This document shows, piece after piece, positions 1-11,780 of a stretch of DNA of 64,000 nt. Location of the stretch: contig NC_041719.1 in the NCBI RefSeq assembly GCF_900700375.1, forward strand, positions 7,253,584-7,317,583, written 5' to 3'. Each line of letters opens with the position of its first letter. Position 1 is the first letter of the stretch. This DNA comes from Denticeps clupeoides. Lineage: Eukaryota; Chordata; Actinopteri; Clupeiformes; Denticipitidae. The position numbers were made by a program, and so were the translations under genes. The notes beneath the pieces were generated by a model. It was not told the origin of the DNA. It saw only the letters and a list, made by a program, of their open reading frames with translations, and did not search any database.

Positions 1-108
1 TACCTGACAGGACGTTAAAATAAAAGTTTTCAAGCACACTGCTCTGTTGAGACAATGAACACTGAAACACACCTGACAATACTGCCCTTTACATCCAGAT
101 ATGAGAGG

Positions 109-340
109 TGGCCTAGCAGGTAAGGAAGTGGTCTCATAAACAAAGGGTTGCGGGTTCAGATCCAGAACCGCCAAGGTGCCAATGAGGTCCCCTTGAGGTC
201 CCTTTGAGCAAGGTACCGTCCCCACACACTATCAAGGTGACCCCTGCTCACCCAGGGTGATGGGTTAAATGCAAAGGACACACTTTGTAGTGTGCACCGT
301 GTGCTGAGCATTCTGTGTATTGCAACGACAAAATGAGTAA
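109..340 (+). repeat. tRNA-derived SINE, family A, diverged copy
   Basis: A tRNA-like head (GTGGCCTAGCAGGTAAGGAAG, then a B-box-like GGTTCAGATCC) is followed by the family body: CCGCCAAGGTGCC, GGTGATGGGTTAAATGCA and GTGCACCGTGTGCTG. At least eight copies of this family occur in the window. This one lies downstream of the lurap1 stop codon and is clearly diverged, so probably old. Confidence 0.8.
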
Positions 341-1193
341 TAGTTTAAAAGCTAATGCTTTAATACTGCAGATATTTCACATAAAATTCAAACTGCCAAC
401 ATTCCAATAGGACAACCATGCAAATTCTTGAACGTTAACACTGGGAAAACGCGGACCCACGAAACCAGCCACACCAAAGACGAACCTGATTTACACAATA
501 GGTATTGCCATCAACATGTTACATGTATTGGTTAGGCATTAATTCAAACATCAGCAATCACATACGTTTAAGTGCATAAGTATCTGTCCACTGAGCGCAA
601 GACAATATTAGGGGTTCTCTAGTCATCTGGTACCCAATGTATGTTTAGAAAGTGCCATTCGCTCTTGAGGGAATCTTCTGATGGGAAGAGGATGCTTACA
701 TTCACAGTGCTCCCTAAGAACGTAATTAAGCAACTTGAATGAACACCTAAACCTACGTTAAGCTTTTAGGGGTTTTCGATAGGGGGTTTGTGGGGACAGG
801 ATGAGTAGAAAAATATTTCACTCCTGGGATTGTTTCAGCAGAAACTTTGGTCCGTATTCTAGCACTGTTCACAGAAAACACCACAGAGGCGGTTGATTGT
901 AGGGACAGGAGGATGCATAGCTCGAACACTTGATTGGGTTAAAATTTGTACATTTAAACGGGAACCTGGAACTACTGCAGTCACACACATGGAATGGCGG
1001 AAACCACTGTACACCGTTTTCACCTAAACCAAACACACATGCAATCTTGCAGATATGACCTTCTAGTAAAGATTTGCTCTTGATTGGCCATTTTGACCTT
1101 TGACACTCACATTCATAAATTTTTTCCACCTGCCAACTGATCTTTGACCTCGGTGACCATTACAGAAGGAGGCTGGAATTGAAGAGGGCAACG
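341..1193. other. lurap1 3' flank, probable 3'UTR
   Basis: No second gene is visible. The stretch lies directly downstream of the lurap1 stop on the minus strand and is probably its 3'UTR. No canonical AATAAA lies close to the stop on the minus strand, so the transcript end is undetermined. Confidence 0.35.
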
Positions 1194-4100
1194 TCACAAG
1201 AACGTAACATCATCCTGTGATTGCACCCATCGCCAGTGGGCGTCGTACTCCAGGTGCACCTTGCCGTTGAGGTTGCACCCATCTAGCTCCACCTTGCCAT
1301 TTTTGTAGGTCTTTTGTAGTTTGGGGCTCTGGGTTTTGGCCAATTTGTCAGCCAGGGAGGCTCGGATGGTCTCCTGGTCTCCATCCTGCCTGAGAACCTT
1401 GTCCACAGTTCCATTAGCCTTGCTAGGCGGCGCTTGGTTCTGCCCCATCTTATCCTTAGAAGTGTTAAATGACGCCTTGGTTACATCAGAGGATTTGGTG
1501 GTTTCCAGCTGCTTCATATGGGGAGATCCAGTTCCCGGCCCTGACCCCATCACGGCCCCACTTCGCCCAGACGTGTCCGTGGTGCGGGGGGTGGAGCAGA
1601 GGACGGACTCTGAGCTGGAGGGGCAGTATTCATCCGTGTCGTCGGCCAGCGTGTCCAGGTAGCTGCCGATTGAGATGTTGTCCAGCTTGTCGTTGGGGTC
1701 GTGCAGGCTGCCCCAGCTGCCCCTCCAAGAGGAATCAGGGCCCTCACCCAGGCTGTACTGGCTGCTGGTCAGGCTGCTGCAGCGGCTGGTCAGGGTGCTG
1801 CGCTCCTCCAACATCCACTTGACCGCCTCGATCCCCTCATGTACCGCCAGGAGCTGCTGCAGGATGCGAACGTCCACCGAACGGAGGTGAGCCTGAAGAA
1901 AAAACAAGGAGGGATAGGCAAAGAAAGACGTGAAAGTAGGCCTGGGGACAAGACAAAAGGTAAAGACACATCAATAAAAAAAGACAACGTTGCAGATAAA
2001 AGCACATGATCGATAAGAGAAAAACAGGAAAACAGGAACTGCGGTTTTGCACTGCTGGGCATTATAAACTTTACTCTCCGTGCAGTGTCCTTCAGTGAGA
2101 TGACAATAAGTGTTTCTGAAATCCTCGGACTCCCCTGACAATATCATTTCTGCTGAGGAGAGGTGGAGTGCCTCCCTCGCAGCCGAGAGAGGACAGTGGC
2201 AGTACATAATATTTATTAGAATAATGAAAGCCATAGTTAGCAGCTTGCAGCTCATCTTCAATACTGGTTAAAGGCCAGGCCACCACCGGGGCAGTGGTGG
2301 CCTGGGGCAGTGGTGGCGGTTAAGGAAGCGGCCCCATAATCAGAAGGTTGCCGGTTCAAATCCCAATCCGCCAAGGTGCCACTGAGGTGCCACTGAGCAA
2401 AGCACCGTCCCCATACACTGCTCCCCGGGCGCCTGTCATGGCTGCCTGCTGCTCACTCAGGGTGATGGGTTAAATGCAGAGGACAAATTTCACTCTGTGC
2501 ACCGTGTGCTGTGCTGCTTTACTTTAACTTTAAAGTCGCCCTGCGTCCTTCGCTCCACAGCAACCTATTGATGTACTTCCACCTGCAGAAAATGCATGAT
2601 CATTTTGGACTATGGGCACTGCTTGCACCATTCATAGGTCAGAGACCCACTAATAGGACCAGCATATACACCATCACGTATCAGGGTCTCTACATGACCA
2701 ACCCCCCCATATCAAACTGTGCAATCTCACACCGCTCCAACCTCTGAGAAAATCAACACTCTGGACATAAAGCCTGTTGCCAAGGGGATGTAAAAGTATA
2801 AAAGCAGGTTTTTATAAAAGCAAGTAAAAAAGCCTTGGTGGGCAAGCGCTGGCACGGTGAAAGTTCGCCGCCTGGCAACCCAGTTGAGGGAAAAAATATT
2901 GAGGCGAGAGCAGCGGAGGGCAGGCGGATGATTTACAGCTGCCACCGTGCTCGCTGTTCACATCCCACACGGCTCTGATCATTTCAGCCTCACCTATCAC
3001 CAGACAAAAGAGAACAAAATCCTGGAAAGAAAGGCAAAGGGGATAAACGTAGGATAGAAGAGCCAAGGCTATGTTTAATGAGAGCAGGAGATGAAGAGGA
3101 AGGATGACGAAAAATAACTGAGCGATGACGCAAATTGGGGGGAGGTGTCAAAATAAAGCATCTGCAATGAAGCAGCGTTTGCTGGTCAGGGTCCAGACAG
3201 CCAGGTCTGGGGTTTGGGGTTTCTGGGGTTGGGTTCAGCTTGTCCCAGTGGCAGAGGAGGCAGATTAATGAGCCGACTGTTAATAACAAGCACCGACACA
3301 AAAATGTTTTTCACTCCAGTCACATTTTTATGTTTCGGCTCCCACATTCAACACCTCCTTCTAAATTAGACTGCACTTACTATCAACCAATTTAATGTCC
3401 TTGTTTTCATTGAAAATTTTATTTCAATAGAAAATATTACTATGTAATATTACTAAGAAATAGAAAGAAGTAAATAAAGAATATTTAGATTAAATTGTAA
3501 TTTTCTTGTTGTCGAACTTTGTATACAGAATCTACAACAGAGTGAATAAAAGATGAACCTAGTGAACCGGAATTGATCTCTTCATCGATGGTAACTTGAA
3601 AGCACGTTGTAAGTCGCTCTGGATAAGGGCGTCTGCCAAATGCCGTAAATGTAAATGTAAATGTAAATAGCGGCAACAGCAAATAGTAAAATAAATAACA
3701 ATTGAACTACATCTGCTGATGCATTAGATGAATTTGGCTAGACTTGCATTAAAGAATTGTTCCACAGGAACTAAAGACAAATAGCTGCTGATAAAGATAT
3801 TCCATCAGTAATAGACATTTCTAGCATGAACAATGAGGATATTTTTAAATGACTTCTGAACGGAAGTATAATACTATTTAATTAAGCATTATTACCATGC
3901 TGTTTCCATGGCATGTTACTGGTATTGTAGCACGGTGGAGGGAACAAGGACGTAGGGTGTATGAAGCTGTCACTTTTACCTCCTCCAAAACTCCCAGCAC
4001 CAGACTGCATTCCTCTCACTCTGGGCCAACTTTTCCTGCCTCTACCTGCCATGGTGCCATCTTCTCTGGACATAGATCTGGCGTTCCTGTGATGTCCTAG

Positions 4101-4298
4101 CATGTCTCAAATATTCAGTTCCATATTTATACGCAACCACTTCATTCTCACCGCCAAGCAGGTTCTGTTTCCCAGTCCGTCTTAAGTCCGCAGTCCAAAT
4201 GTCTCCTGGATAATCCTCCTGGGATTTTGGAGAGATCAGTTGCGGTGCCCCTGGTGTCCCATGTTGTTCTCATGCATCAGAGTCACTTTAGAAAACGA

Positions 4299-4343
<45 letters not shown>

Positions 4344-7300
4344 TGTACATCTGTCATGAGGGTATCACTCTTAATAACATGGCGGTATCCCAGGAGCCTG
4401 TAAAGCCCTCAGATCTTTGGCTCTTGCAGCTGAAAGACAATGGGAGGAGTTTTCACGGCAAGATAATACATCTTACAGCTCGATTTGTGCCACTGTTGAT
4501 TATCTACACTGTAGTCTCTCGCTTTAAAGAGTTAAAGCCAGCATTTAGTGAATTTCTGCAGAAAACCCTTTCAAGCTCGGCCCCTTTTTATACATTGTAC
4601 TGGAATTGTCCCTGTCCATTAAAATGTCTGGTTCACTTATTAAGCTTATGCTTGAATCATCAAAACATGATTGTGAATTGTGGTAATTTCAATTAGCCCG
4701 GTGTAAGCCATCGCCACTAATATTTATTTCCATTCCAGTGGACAAGGCATTAGTGCCATTAAATCAACCTCCAACCACAGAGGAAGCCGAGCCCGCGCAG
4801 GGGTCATTATGTACACGAGCTGCAGTATATGGCATGTGAGCTTAGTCAGCAGCAACGGTGAAAATGGCTTTTAAGCTGGGTTAAAGCACACGGGGCTTTA
4901 CCTGAGCAATGCTGATGGGCCACCAGGCGATATTTACACCTAAGAGAATACATTTACATTTACATTTACATTTACGGCATTTGGCAGACGCCCTTATCCA
5001 GAGCGACTTACAACGTGCTTTCAAGTTACCATCGATGAAGAGATCAATTCCGGTTCACTAGGACCCCAACTATGAATACATCTATTTAATTCACTCTGTT
5101 GTAGATTCTGTACACAAAGTTTGACAAGAAAATAACAATTTAATCTAAATATTCTTTAAAGAGGAAGGTCTTGCAGTGACTCTGTTATCACATTGAATTA
5201 TGCATCAAATATAAATGTGACGCTGACAAGGGCGCGCCTCTGCTTTGTGTACCCAAATGTGGATGTGGATGACAGCCAGTAGTAAATCATTGTCAGGATT
5301 GCCTGCAGCTGGGCTCCACACCTGACTCAAATCCTGACGCCCCATAAATGCCGGATGTTTCCGCCCCTTCTAGGTCTCTGGCATTTTTGTGAACTTGACA
5401 TTGTAACCGTGTCTTAGTATTTTCAGTTCTGGCAATCGCCACACGCCTACGGGTTAGTTTCAGTTCTTAATTTAAGTTAAATTGTTTTCGGCCACCGCGC
5501 CATTGTTTATTTGTATTTCTTTGAGTTTATTGTTTGTTTAAAAATAAAAAACCCTTCCCAGTATGTCAGACCTCTGCGCTTCCTTCCCCCGTAAGTCCGT
5601 AGTCGTGACAATCATATTCATGTTGGTGCAGATATGCAAGGAAAAATAAGCAAAAAAATGGCACGTATCTATTTAAATATCTATTTGCAAGTAAAATAAT
5701 TTCGTGTTTTTCGCTGACAGATCCCCTGAAATACAGGGTATAAATAGCTTAACTCTTTGCACAAGCGTAACCTTTTCCAATGATGCTAAACTGACAGGAG
5801 GTATCATGCAGCGTGCATGGATTATTACACGACTGACCACTTCCTGCCACATTCAACCCTCCACAACATCCAAACATCACCGCTCTCCGCTCCATTCCAC
5901 CACTCTCACACACCCCCACAACATCCTTGGCATGGGCGGCGAGGGCACAGCAGACAAACATGGCCGAGGCTGGACTTCACCAGCTGCAGACGCGGGTAAC
6001 CATCCAGCCTCCGTCACTGACTTCTCCCTGCAGCCGTGCTAGATACCAGACCTCTGACTTTTATCTGTGCCTTAGTCTGATTCCTACATGGAATCCCTAA
6101 ACGAGAATTCGCTCTTTATCACTGATTTAATATGACAGGACCTCACAAAATCCTGTCCTCTCATCCAACACCCTCCTGCTCCATCTGTCTGTGCACCACC
6201 CCCTTGTGATTCCCATCTGTGAATCAGGGAGTGAAGGAGAACGGGAGAGCAAGAGGGCGACATGGAGACCCCTGCCTTCCCGTCTCTCTCTCTCGGGTCG
6301 GGAGAAGCGACAGTGGCTTCCTACACCGGTCACCGGCCACACCGCGCAGCTGCTGGCTGCCTGCGCCGGGGGAATATGGCGCAGCGGAAAAAAACTACCG
6401 GCGGTCCGCACACAGGCGGTGATGACTCAATAAACTCAGAAGACAAGGGCATTGATTTCTCCGGGCTCAGGGTGTGACGGTCGATCTTAAGAAACCAGGG
6501 TTCAGCAGAAACGCTGCCGTGTGCGTTCAAAGCCACATGCACAGTTCCATGATTTCTTGTGTCCCAAATGACATCGACGGAAATACGGCAACCCAAACAG
6601 AGGATGGGAATGGCTGTCTCACAATAATATACACTGAAAACTATGCAGATTTTACACAATTTGCATTATTATGCCATTATACCATAAAACTGTTGACATC
6701 TATTGTTACAAACCTAATTCAATCATAATCTTTGGTTCATGGCTTTATTGTACTGTTCTTGTGACTGATTCAGATTGATTACATTTACATTTACAGCATT
6801 TATCAGACGCCCTTTATCCAGAGCGACTTACAATCAGTAGTTACAGGGACAGCGCCCCCTCCCGGAGCAACTTAGGGTTAAGTGTCTTGCTCAGGGACAT
6901 AATGGTAGTAAGTGGGATTTGAACCTGGGTCTTCTGGTTCATAGGCGAGTGTCTTACCCACTAGGCTACTACCACCCTACCAGATGGATTGTTCATGAGT
7001 GTCCAGCTAGAGCTCGTCTAAATGGAAAAAAACAAGATCGAGCTCAATTTTATAGCAATCATCAATCGAGATCCTATAATTATCCAGCCCTAGCTGCGAA
7101 TATTAACTATGATCTCACAGACTCTTGGCAGATCAATACAGGTCCACCAAATGCTACAATGGGCCCATTATGTTCCTATCACAAACTGTACAGGCACAAA
7201 TGCACAAACGCGCAGGATGTTTCTTCTGAGGTGGCTGACCCAACGTAAGAAAGATCCGATTACAGATTACATTCATAAAAGCCGTGAGTTTCCATTACCT

Positions 7301-8966
7301 AAAACAATGCCGCCAGGTATGGAACAAGCCGCACGAGCCACACATGGACTTGCTGTCAGCAAAATGAATACGTAATACAAAAAATGTCCCACCCAGAGGG
7401 AAGGGGAATAGATTTGACTCTCACCGACCTCCCAAAGTGTACAGTTTTCTCTCCAACACATACACCTTTCCCTGTTATTTTCCATCATGGCGTTTCTTTC
7501 ACCTCTGCTGAGATGTATGCGCGCGTGTGTGCGAGGTCCCCTGCAGGGTGGAGTGACAAAGCCACGACCCGCGCAGACGACAGCCTCAATGACAGCCGGC
7601 TCATTAAAGCATGGGCACAAACACCACGGGGACAAGGGCGTCCCGTCCCGTCCTCCCTGTCCGCACCTCTCCCCCAGGAGCCCTGCTGCCGTTCCCCCGC
7701 AGCACAGCAAAGGGCCACGGCTACTCACACTAAGAGCCAGACCTCAATCACTGGCCGGGCCCGGAGCCGACAGCCGCCGGCAAATCAACGCTGACAGCGC
7801 CGCAGATTTACGAAGCTTCTCTCCCTTCGATCGGGAGATTCACTGCTGCCTCGCAGAGGGCCGCAAATTGCACACTGGGCCATTTGCTTAATGGCCAATG
7901 GTGTTCGCTTTTTTTTTTTTTTTTTAAGGAAAAACACGGCTGCATGGATGAAGACCCCCGGATGCATAATGGGAAGGGTCTCTGGATTTAACTGGCTCGG
8001 AATGTGCTGTTTAAGAAAACATTTCAAGTCATGCATGCGACCCTTATGCTGACCACAGCCACCGCTCCCCTCATTCGGAGCTCACTTTGCTGGAATGTAC
8101 GACATCTGGTGCCCAACGTCCCATTAGAAGATACCATCAACGTGTCTAAATGGTTTCTAATTATACCCGAGAGAGGACAGAACTATGATAAATGGAATTT
8201 AGAGACGAAGCACAGATGCATTAGCAATAAATAGCATGACTGTGTACAGTGTTACAAGTTCAGTGTGTTTGTACGTATTGGGCATCGGCTCAAAACACTG
8301 CTGGTCACCAGTAAAACCAGCAAATCCTGTCCGGCGCCGCCAGCAGGACACTCGTCTGATGTTAATCTTGTTTATCCGGCATCATTGGCCAGGATAGCGG
8401 CGTGGCTCAGCAAACTGCTCAGTTAAAAAAGGAATGAGGGGCGAGCCCCACCTGGCAACCCCTCCACCTTTTTATCCGGCTTCACAGCCAACAACCACCT
8501 GCGGATCTTTGCCAGAGGAGGGAGAGAGAATTCCTGAATTATTGATCGCACGTGCATGTCGGTGCTGGATCGTTCCACGAATTGGGACAGAAATATATGA
8601 AGTATAATTTAGGAACAACTTAACTTAACAGCCAGAACACGTAATCGTAACTGCCAGACACTGCAAGAGCTCTCGATGCACCAACATCACCCGAACACTG
8701 TTAAACTCAACAACAATACACTTCCAGCATTATGCACCTGATTTTTGCACATCTCTGCTCTTTTTGCACATTGCTGCACATCTTGCACACGTTTGTCTTG
8801 TCTCATGTGTCCTGTTTGAAATATCCGACATATCTGCTTACAAGCGTCCAACACGATGTTGTCCAGTTGTCCTGTTCGACCTGTTCATTGTACAAAAAAG
8901 TTTTACTTTTCTCTTCTAGAGATAACCTGTACAGTATTTAAGCTTCAGTTTTAGTTAGTATAGTAT

Positions 8967-9019
<53 letters not shown>

Positions 9020-9463
9020 TTTATGATAGCACTATGGGTGTCTGTCTGAAAAGTCATTACATTATACTGTGTAGACTGTTGTACTGACAATAAACCAATC
9101 TTGTATGCCGCAATAAAATTTGAAACGAGATGCCCAGGGGCTGATGATGAGCCAACAATTGCTCATAATAATAATAATGATAATAATAATTGTTGTTGTT
9201 GTCATTATTATTAGTAGTATAGTTATTATTATCATTTATTAAATAACGCGTACCATCTCCAGTCGAAGTTTCCTTATCTTCTCATCCAGACTCCTCTTCT
9301 CCGGGTCGTGATCTCTGGCTTCCTGATGGTTTAACTTGGCGTCTCCGTGATGCGCCGCTTCCTCCCGCATCCACCTCAGGAGACCTTCCGGCGTCTTCCT
9401 CCCGATCTTCACCTCCAGGTCCTTCAGATCCGGCGCGGTCTCGTTGGCGCTGCCTTCCTCCAT
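1194..9463 (-). CDS. lurap1: Leucine-rich adaptor protein 1 (LURAP1/LRAP35a), two exons
   Basis: LURAP1 is a cytoplasmic adaptor known in mammals to link MRCK kinases to MYO18A on actomyosin and to activate NF-kB. Exon 1 is 9254-9463 (70 codons, ATG at 9463; contains KIGRKTPEGLLRWM). Exon 2 is 1194-1892 (AHLRSVDVRILQQL, SSLTSSQYSL, ISIGSYLDTLADD). The junction is phase 0, with donor ATG|GTACGC and acceptor TTCTTCAG|GCTCAC. The protein is 302 residues, against 239 in human as I recall; the excess is a Ser/Thr/Lys-rich linker before the C-terminus. The conserved end HWRWVQSQDDVTFL identifies LURAP1 rather than LURAP1L, and its T-F-L tail fits a class I PDZ ligand. Residues 70-110 form a leucine-rich helical segment. 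The 7.4-kb intron carries SINEs, tail repeats and a solo LTR. The gene is divergent from ttc22. Confidence 0.9.
2292..2532 (+). repeat. tRNA-derived SINE, family A
   Basis: Nearly complete copy in lurap1 intron 1. The head is GTTAAGGAAGCGGCCCCATAA with B box GGTTCAAATCC; the body contains ACACTGCTCCCCGGGCGCC and GGGTTAAATGCAGAGGACAA, ending in a CTTTACTTTAACTTT tail. The GGGGCAGTGGTGG start is duplicated just upstream. Confidence 0.85.
3478..3667 (+). repeat. SINE-like element with GTAAGTCGCTCTGGATAAGG tail
   Basis: The element ends in the LINE-type tail GTAAGTCGCTCTGGATAAGG then GCGTCTGCCAAATGCC, with hexamer repeats (TGTAAA)n at its 3' end. Its body (TAGTGAACCGGAATTGATC, CATCGATGGTAACTTGAAAG) has no tRNA head. 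The same body is present in opposite orientation at 4951-5160 and, truncated, at 55448-55535. Confidence 0.75.
4302..4341. repeat. (TG)n microsatellite
   Basis: An uninterrupted TG dinucleotide run of about 20 units in lurap1 intron 1. Confidence 0.95.
4951..5160 (-). repeat. SINE-like element, inverted partner of 3478-3667
   Basis: On the minus strand this matches 3478-3667: AGATTAAATTGTTATTTTC, ACAGAATCTACAACAGAGTG, CCGGAATTGATCTCTTCATC, then the common tail and (TGTAAA)n. It has about 20 extra bases (GATGTATTCATAGTTGGGG) that the first copy lacks. Confidence 0.75.
5291..5610. mobile_element. Solo LTR of an LTR retrotransposon, with 5-bp target duplication
   Basis: A 320-bp unit begins TGTCAGGATT and ends GTCGTGACA (TG...CA with a short TGTCA/TGACA inverted end). 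It is flanked on both sides by the direct repeat ATCAT (5286-5290 and 5611-5615). An AATAAA-type signal lies in its last third. No internal region or second LTR is nearby, so it is a solo LTR left by recombination. The family cannot be named by eye; the identical 5-bp duplication suggests moderate age. Confidence 0.75.
6781..6977 (-). repeat. tRNA-derived SINE, family B, near full length
   Basis: Read on the minus strand: a tRNA-like head GGTGGTAGTAGCCTAGTGGG (A box), B box GGTTCAAATCC, a central GTCCCTGAGCAAGACACTTA motif, and the LINE-type tail ending in (TGTAAA)n. It lies in lurap1 intron 1. Confidence 0.85.
8640..9112 (+). mobile_element. Possible 3' end of a LINE, 5' truncated
   Basis: The region contains TTTTTGCACAT repeats and a (TG)n run, and ends TACTGACAATAAACCAATC, which resembles the 3' untranslated tail of fish CR1/L2-type LINEs. 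No coding part remains. The call rests on resemblance only. Confidence 0.3.
8969..9016. repeat. (TG)n microsatellite
   Basis: An uninterrupted TG run of about 24 units in lurap1 intron 1. Confidence 0.95.
9164..9243. repeat. Mixed trinucleotide repeat, partly self-complementary
   Basis: (ATA)n is followed by (TTG)n and (ATT)n. The two A/T arms are complementary and could fold back. The run abuts the end of lurap1 exon 1. Confidence 0.8.
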
Positions 9464-9730
9464 GGTCCAGGCGGAGTGCCGAGCGGTTCCGAATGCAGCG
9501 CGGCCCGACCAATCAGGCGACTGGCTCCGCGGTCCGGCGGTGGTCCGCTGCGACAGACGCGCCAGATGCTGTCACATCTCCGCCGCTGCCCGTGTGCGGC
9601 GGGTGACGTCGGACGCCGTCCTCGCAGAGACGTCTCTCCGCCCGAACGTCATCCCTGAGTGGACGGATCTTGTCCCGACTCACGTCGACCACGTCCAGCC
9701 TCCACCTGCGCGACTTGCGGGCCGTATTTA
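9464..9730 (-). promoter_or_regulatory. CpG-rich lurap1 promoter / 5'UTR
   Basis: A dense CpG stretch lies directly upstream of the lurap1 ATG. It contains a CCAAT sequence on the plus strand (9509-9513) and a CRE-like TGACGTC at 9604-9610. No TATA box is evident near the ATG, as expected of a CpG-island promoter. Activity is inferred. Confidence 0.45.
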
Positions 9731-10071
9731 CTGCAGTACGCGCGTCTCCGAGAAAAAAAAGAGAAGCGTGAAAACGGCGAGGCTGAAATAATCCACGTCG
9801 TGCGGTGGCTCTGCGACTCTCCCCGTCTTCCAGACGTCTGGTCCGGAGGTTGATGTCTTCTCCAGACCCGTTCCGCCGACAGACCTTCCTTGTGGGTGTA
9901 ACATTATCCAAACTGTCGGCTGTCGCTGGGAAACGCCGTGGGTGTATTTTAACTGGGCAAAATGGAAAAAAAATGGAAAAAGCCACGAAATAGCACTATA
10001 TACCATGCACCCTGTCATGTACTAAAGCATATTAAATATGTTTAAGCCTTGTGATTGAATAGGTGGAAAAA

Positions 10072-10464
10072 AAAAAGTTGAAATAACTGAAAACATGTTT
10101 TATGTTCTAGTTTCTTTGCTCTGATTACTGCTTTGTACACTCTTGGCATTCTCTCGATGAGCTTCAAGAGGTCGTCACCTGAAATGATTTTCCAACAGTC
10201 TTGAAGGAGTTCCCAGAGGTGTTTAGCACTTGTTGGCTCCTTTACCTTCACTCTGCGGTCCAGCTCACCCCAAACCATCTGGATTGGGTTCAGGTCCGGT
10301 GACTGTGGAGGTCAGATCTCCACTTTTTGTTAAGTACATAACTCCACATGTGTTCATTCATAGTTTTGATGCCTTCAATGAGAATCTAGCAATGTAAATG
10401 GTCATGAAAATAAAGAAAACACATTGAATGAGAAGGTGTGTCCAAACTTTTGGCCTGTACTGTA
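10072..10464 (-). mobile_element. Tc1/mariner-type transposon relic (transposase C-terminus plus one inverted end)
   Basis: A minus-strand frame at about 10042-10278 encodes the end of a Tc1 transposase (MVWGELDRRVKV, SAKHLWELLQDCW, MPRVYKAVI). Next to it is one terminal inverted repeat ending TTTTGGCCTGTACTGTA. The other end and the N-terminal transposase are missing. It shares its inverted repeat with 19462-19939. Confidence 0.8.
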
Positions 10465-10565
10465 TATTATCGATTAGTATACCCATATTTCTCTAAATTG
10501 TGGGATTTCTGTAGGCCGGTGTTTCTCCGTCCTTCTCAATGCTCCCATTTTCACTGCAATAAGAG

Positions 10566-10779
10566 GGGCAGTGGTGGCCTACCGGTTAAGGAAGCAGCCC
10601 CGTAATCAGATCCGCCAAGGTGCCACTGAGGTGCCACTGAGCAAAGCACCCCACACACTGTCATGGCCGCCCACTGCTCACTCACGGTGATGGGTTAAAT
10701 GCAGAGGACAAATTTCACTGTGTGCACCGTGTGCTGTGCTGCTGGGTATCACATGTGACAATCACTTCACTTCACTGTT
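10566..10779 (+). repeat. tRNA-derived SINE, family A
   Basis: Head GGGGCAGTGGTGGCCTACCG; the B-box region is partly deleted (AATCAGATCCGCC). The body is complete to ACAATCACTTCACTTCAC. Confidence 0.85.
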
Positions 10780-11689
10780 TGTAATTATCCTCAAGTTGGA
10801 GGTGGTGTAAGCAATAACATTAAATTCTCAGATGTTATTGAGTGATGAGATGTTGCAGGCCACATTCAGAAATGAAGACTAAAACCCTGGACCACGGTCT
10901 CCACCTGCAGCCCCCATCATTCTTCCATCTGCTGCCGGTGAGGGGGAGTCTCTGCTCTCCTCTGCTTGAGTGGCCCAGAAGAGCCGAGAGTGCCTTCGGC
11001 GCCCAGGAAACGCTCAGGCCAAACACTAAATACTAGACTGCCTGCCAGTTAAGATGTCAAGATGTAATTAAAAAAGAGGTGCTCAGCAGCAGAAAATGGA
11101 GGGAGGAGAAGTGAAGCTGCCTTCCTTTTCTGAGTCTCTGAGAGAAACGGCGATCACTAGAGCGAAGGGTTTCATTACTTATTCAAATGTGAGCTTAAAT
11201 AGCATCAAGCATGAGCCACTCACACAGAAGAGTTAAAAAAGTAGAAATGTTCTAGTGATTTGGGAACAGTAAATAACCACATTGTTTTGTGAACTGTATG
11301 TTCCACGAGCTTATAAAAAGCACATCTCAAGGGATGAGAAATGAAGCCATGCATGGTTGCGGATCTGGGGAAACGTATCAGAGCACACGGCGCAGGATTT
11401 CATTCACAGTCTTCTCATTTCCAGACATTATATTTTGTAATCTGGGTTATGCAACGGTACCCCCTAAAAGTCGTGAGGAGAACAGAGCGCCATGGCAACA
11501 GCTGAGGCACGGAAATGCTGGCTCCTCCACCCTCACGTGGAGTTCCAGGCCAAACCAGGATAGAGAACCTGAGCAGATTCCGTTGCGAATGTCACGGATT
11601 TGACATCGGGAAGGAGGCCATCTTTAAACAGCTGTGGGTGGCACAATGGCCATTTCCTTCAACTGTGAACACCATTGTGCAGAGAACAA

Positions 11690-11780
11690 TGGCAGTGGCA
11701 GTAAGTGGGGCTTGAACCTGTGACTCTGCGGCCTTCTGGTTCATACGCAAGTGTGTAATGCACTGGGCTACTACCACCCA
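11690..11780 (-). repeat. tRNA-derived SINE, family B, head only
   Basis: On the minus strand: GGGTGGTAGTAGCCCAGTGC, CAGAAGGCCGCAGAGTC, then the B-box region GGTTCAAGCCC. The tail has been lost. Confidence 0.6.

Noticed and set aside
1321-1822. Plus-strand frames opposite lurap1 exon 2
   Set aside because: They are shadows of the real minus-strand exon, whose protein matches LURAP1 end to end.
9513-9986. 157-codon minus-strand frame upstream of lurap1
   Set aside because: It has Arg-rich, low-complexity composition typical of a frame in a CpG island; no domain is recognised and it overlaps the lurap1 promoter.
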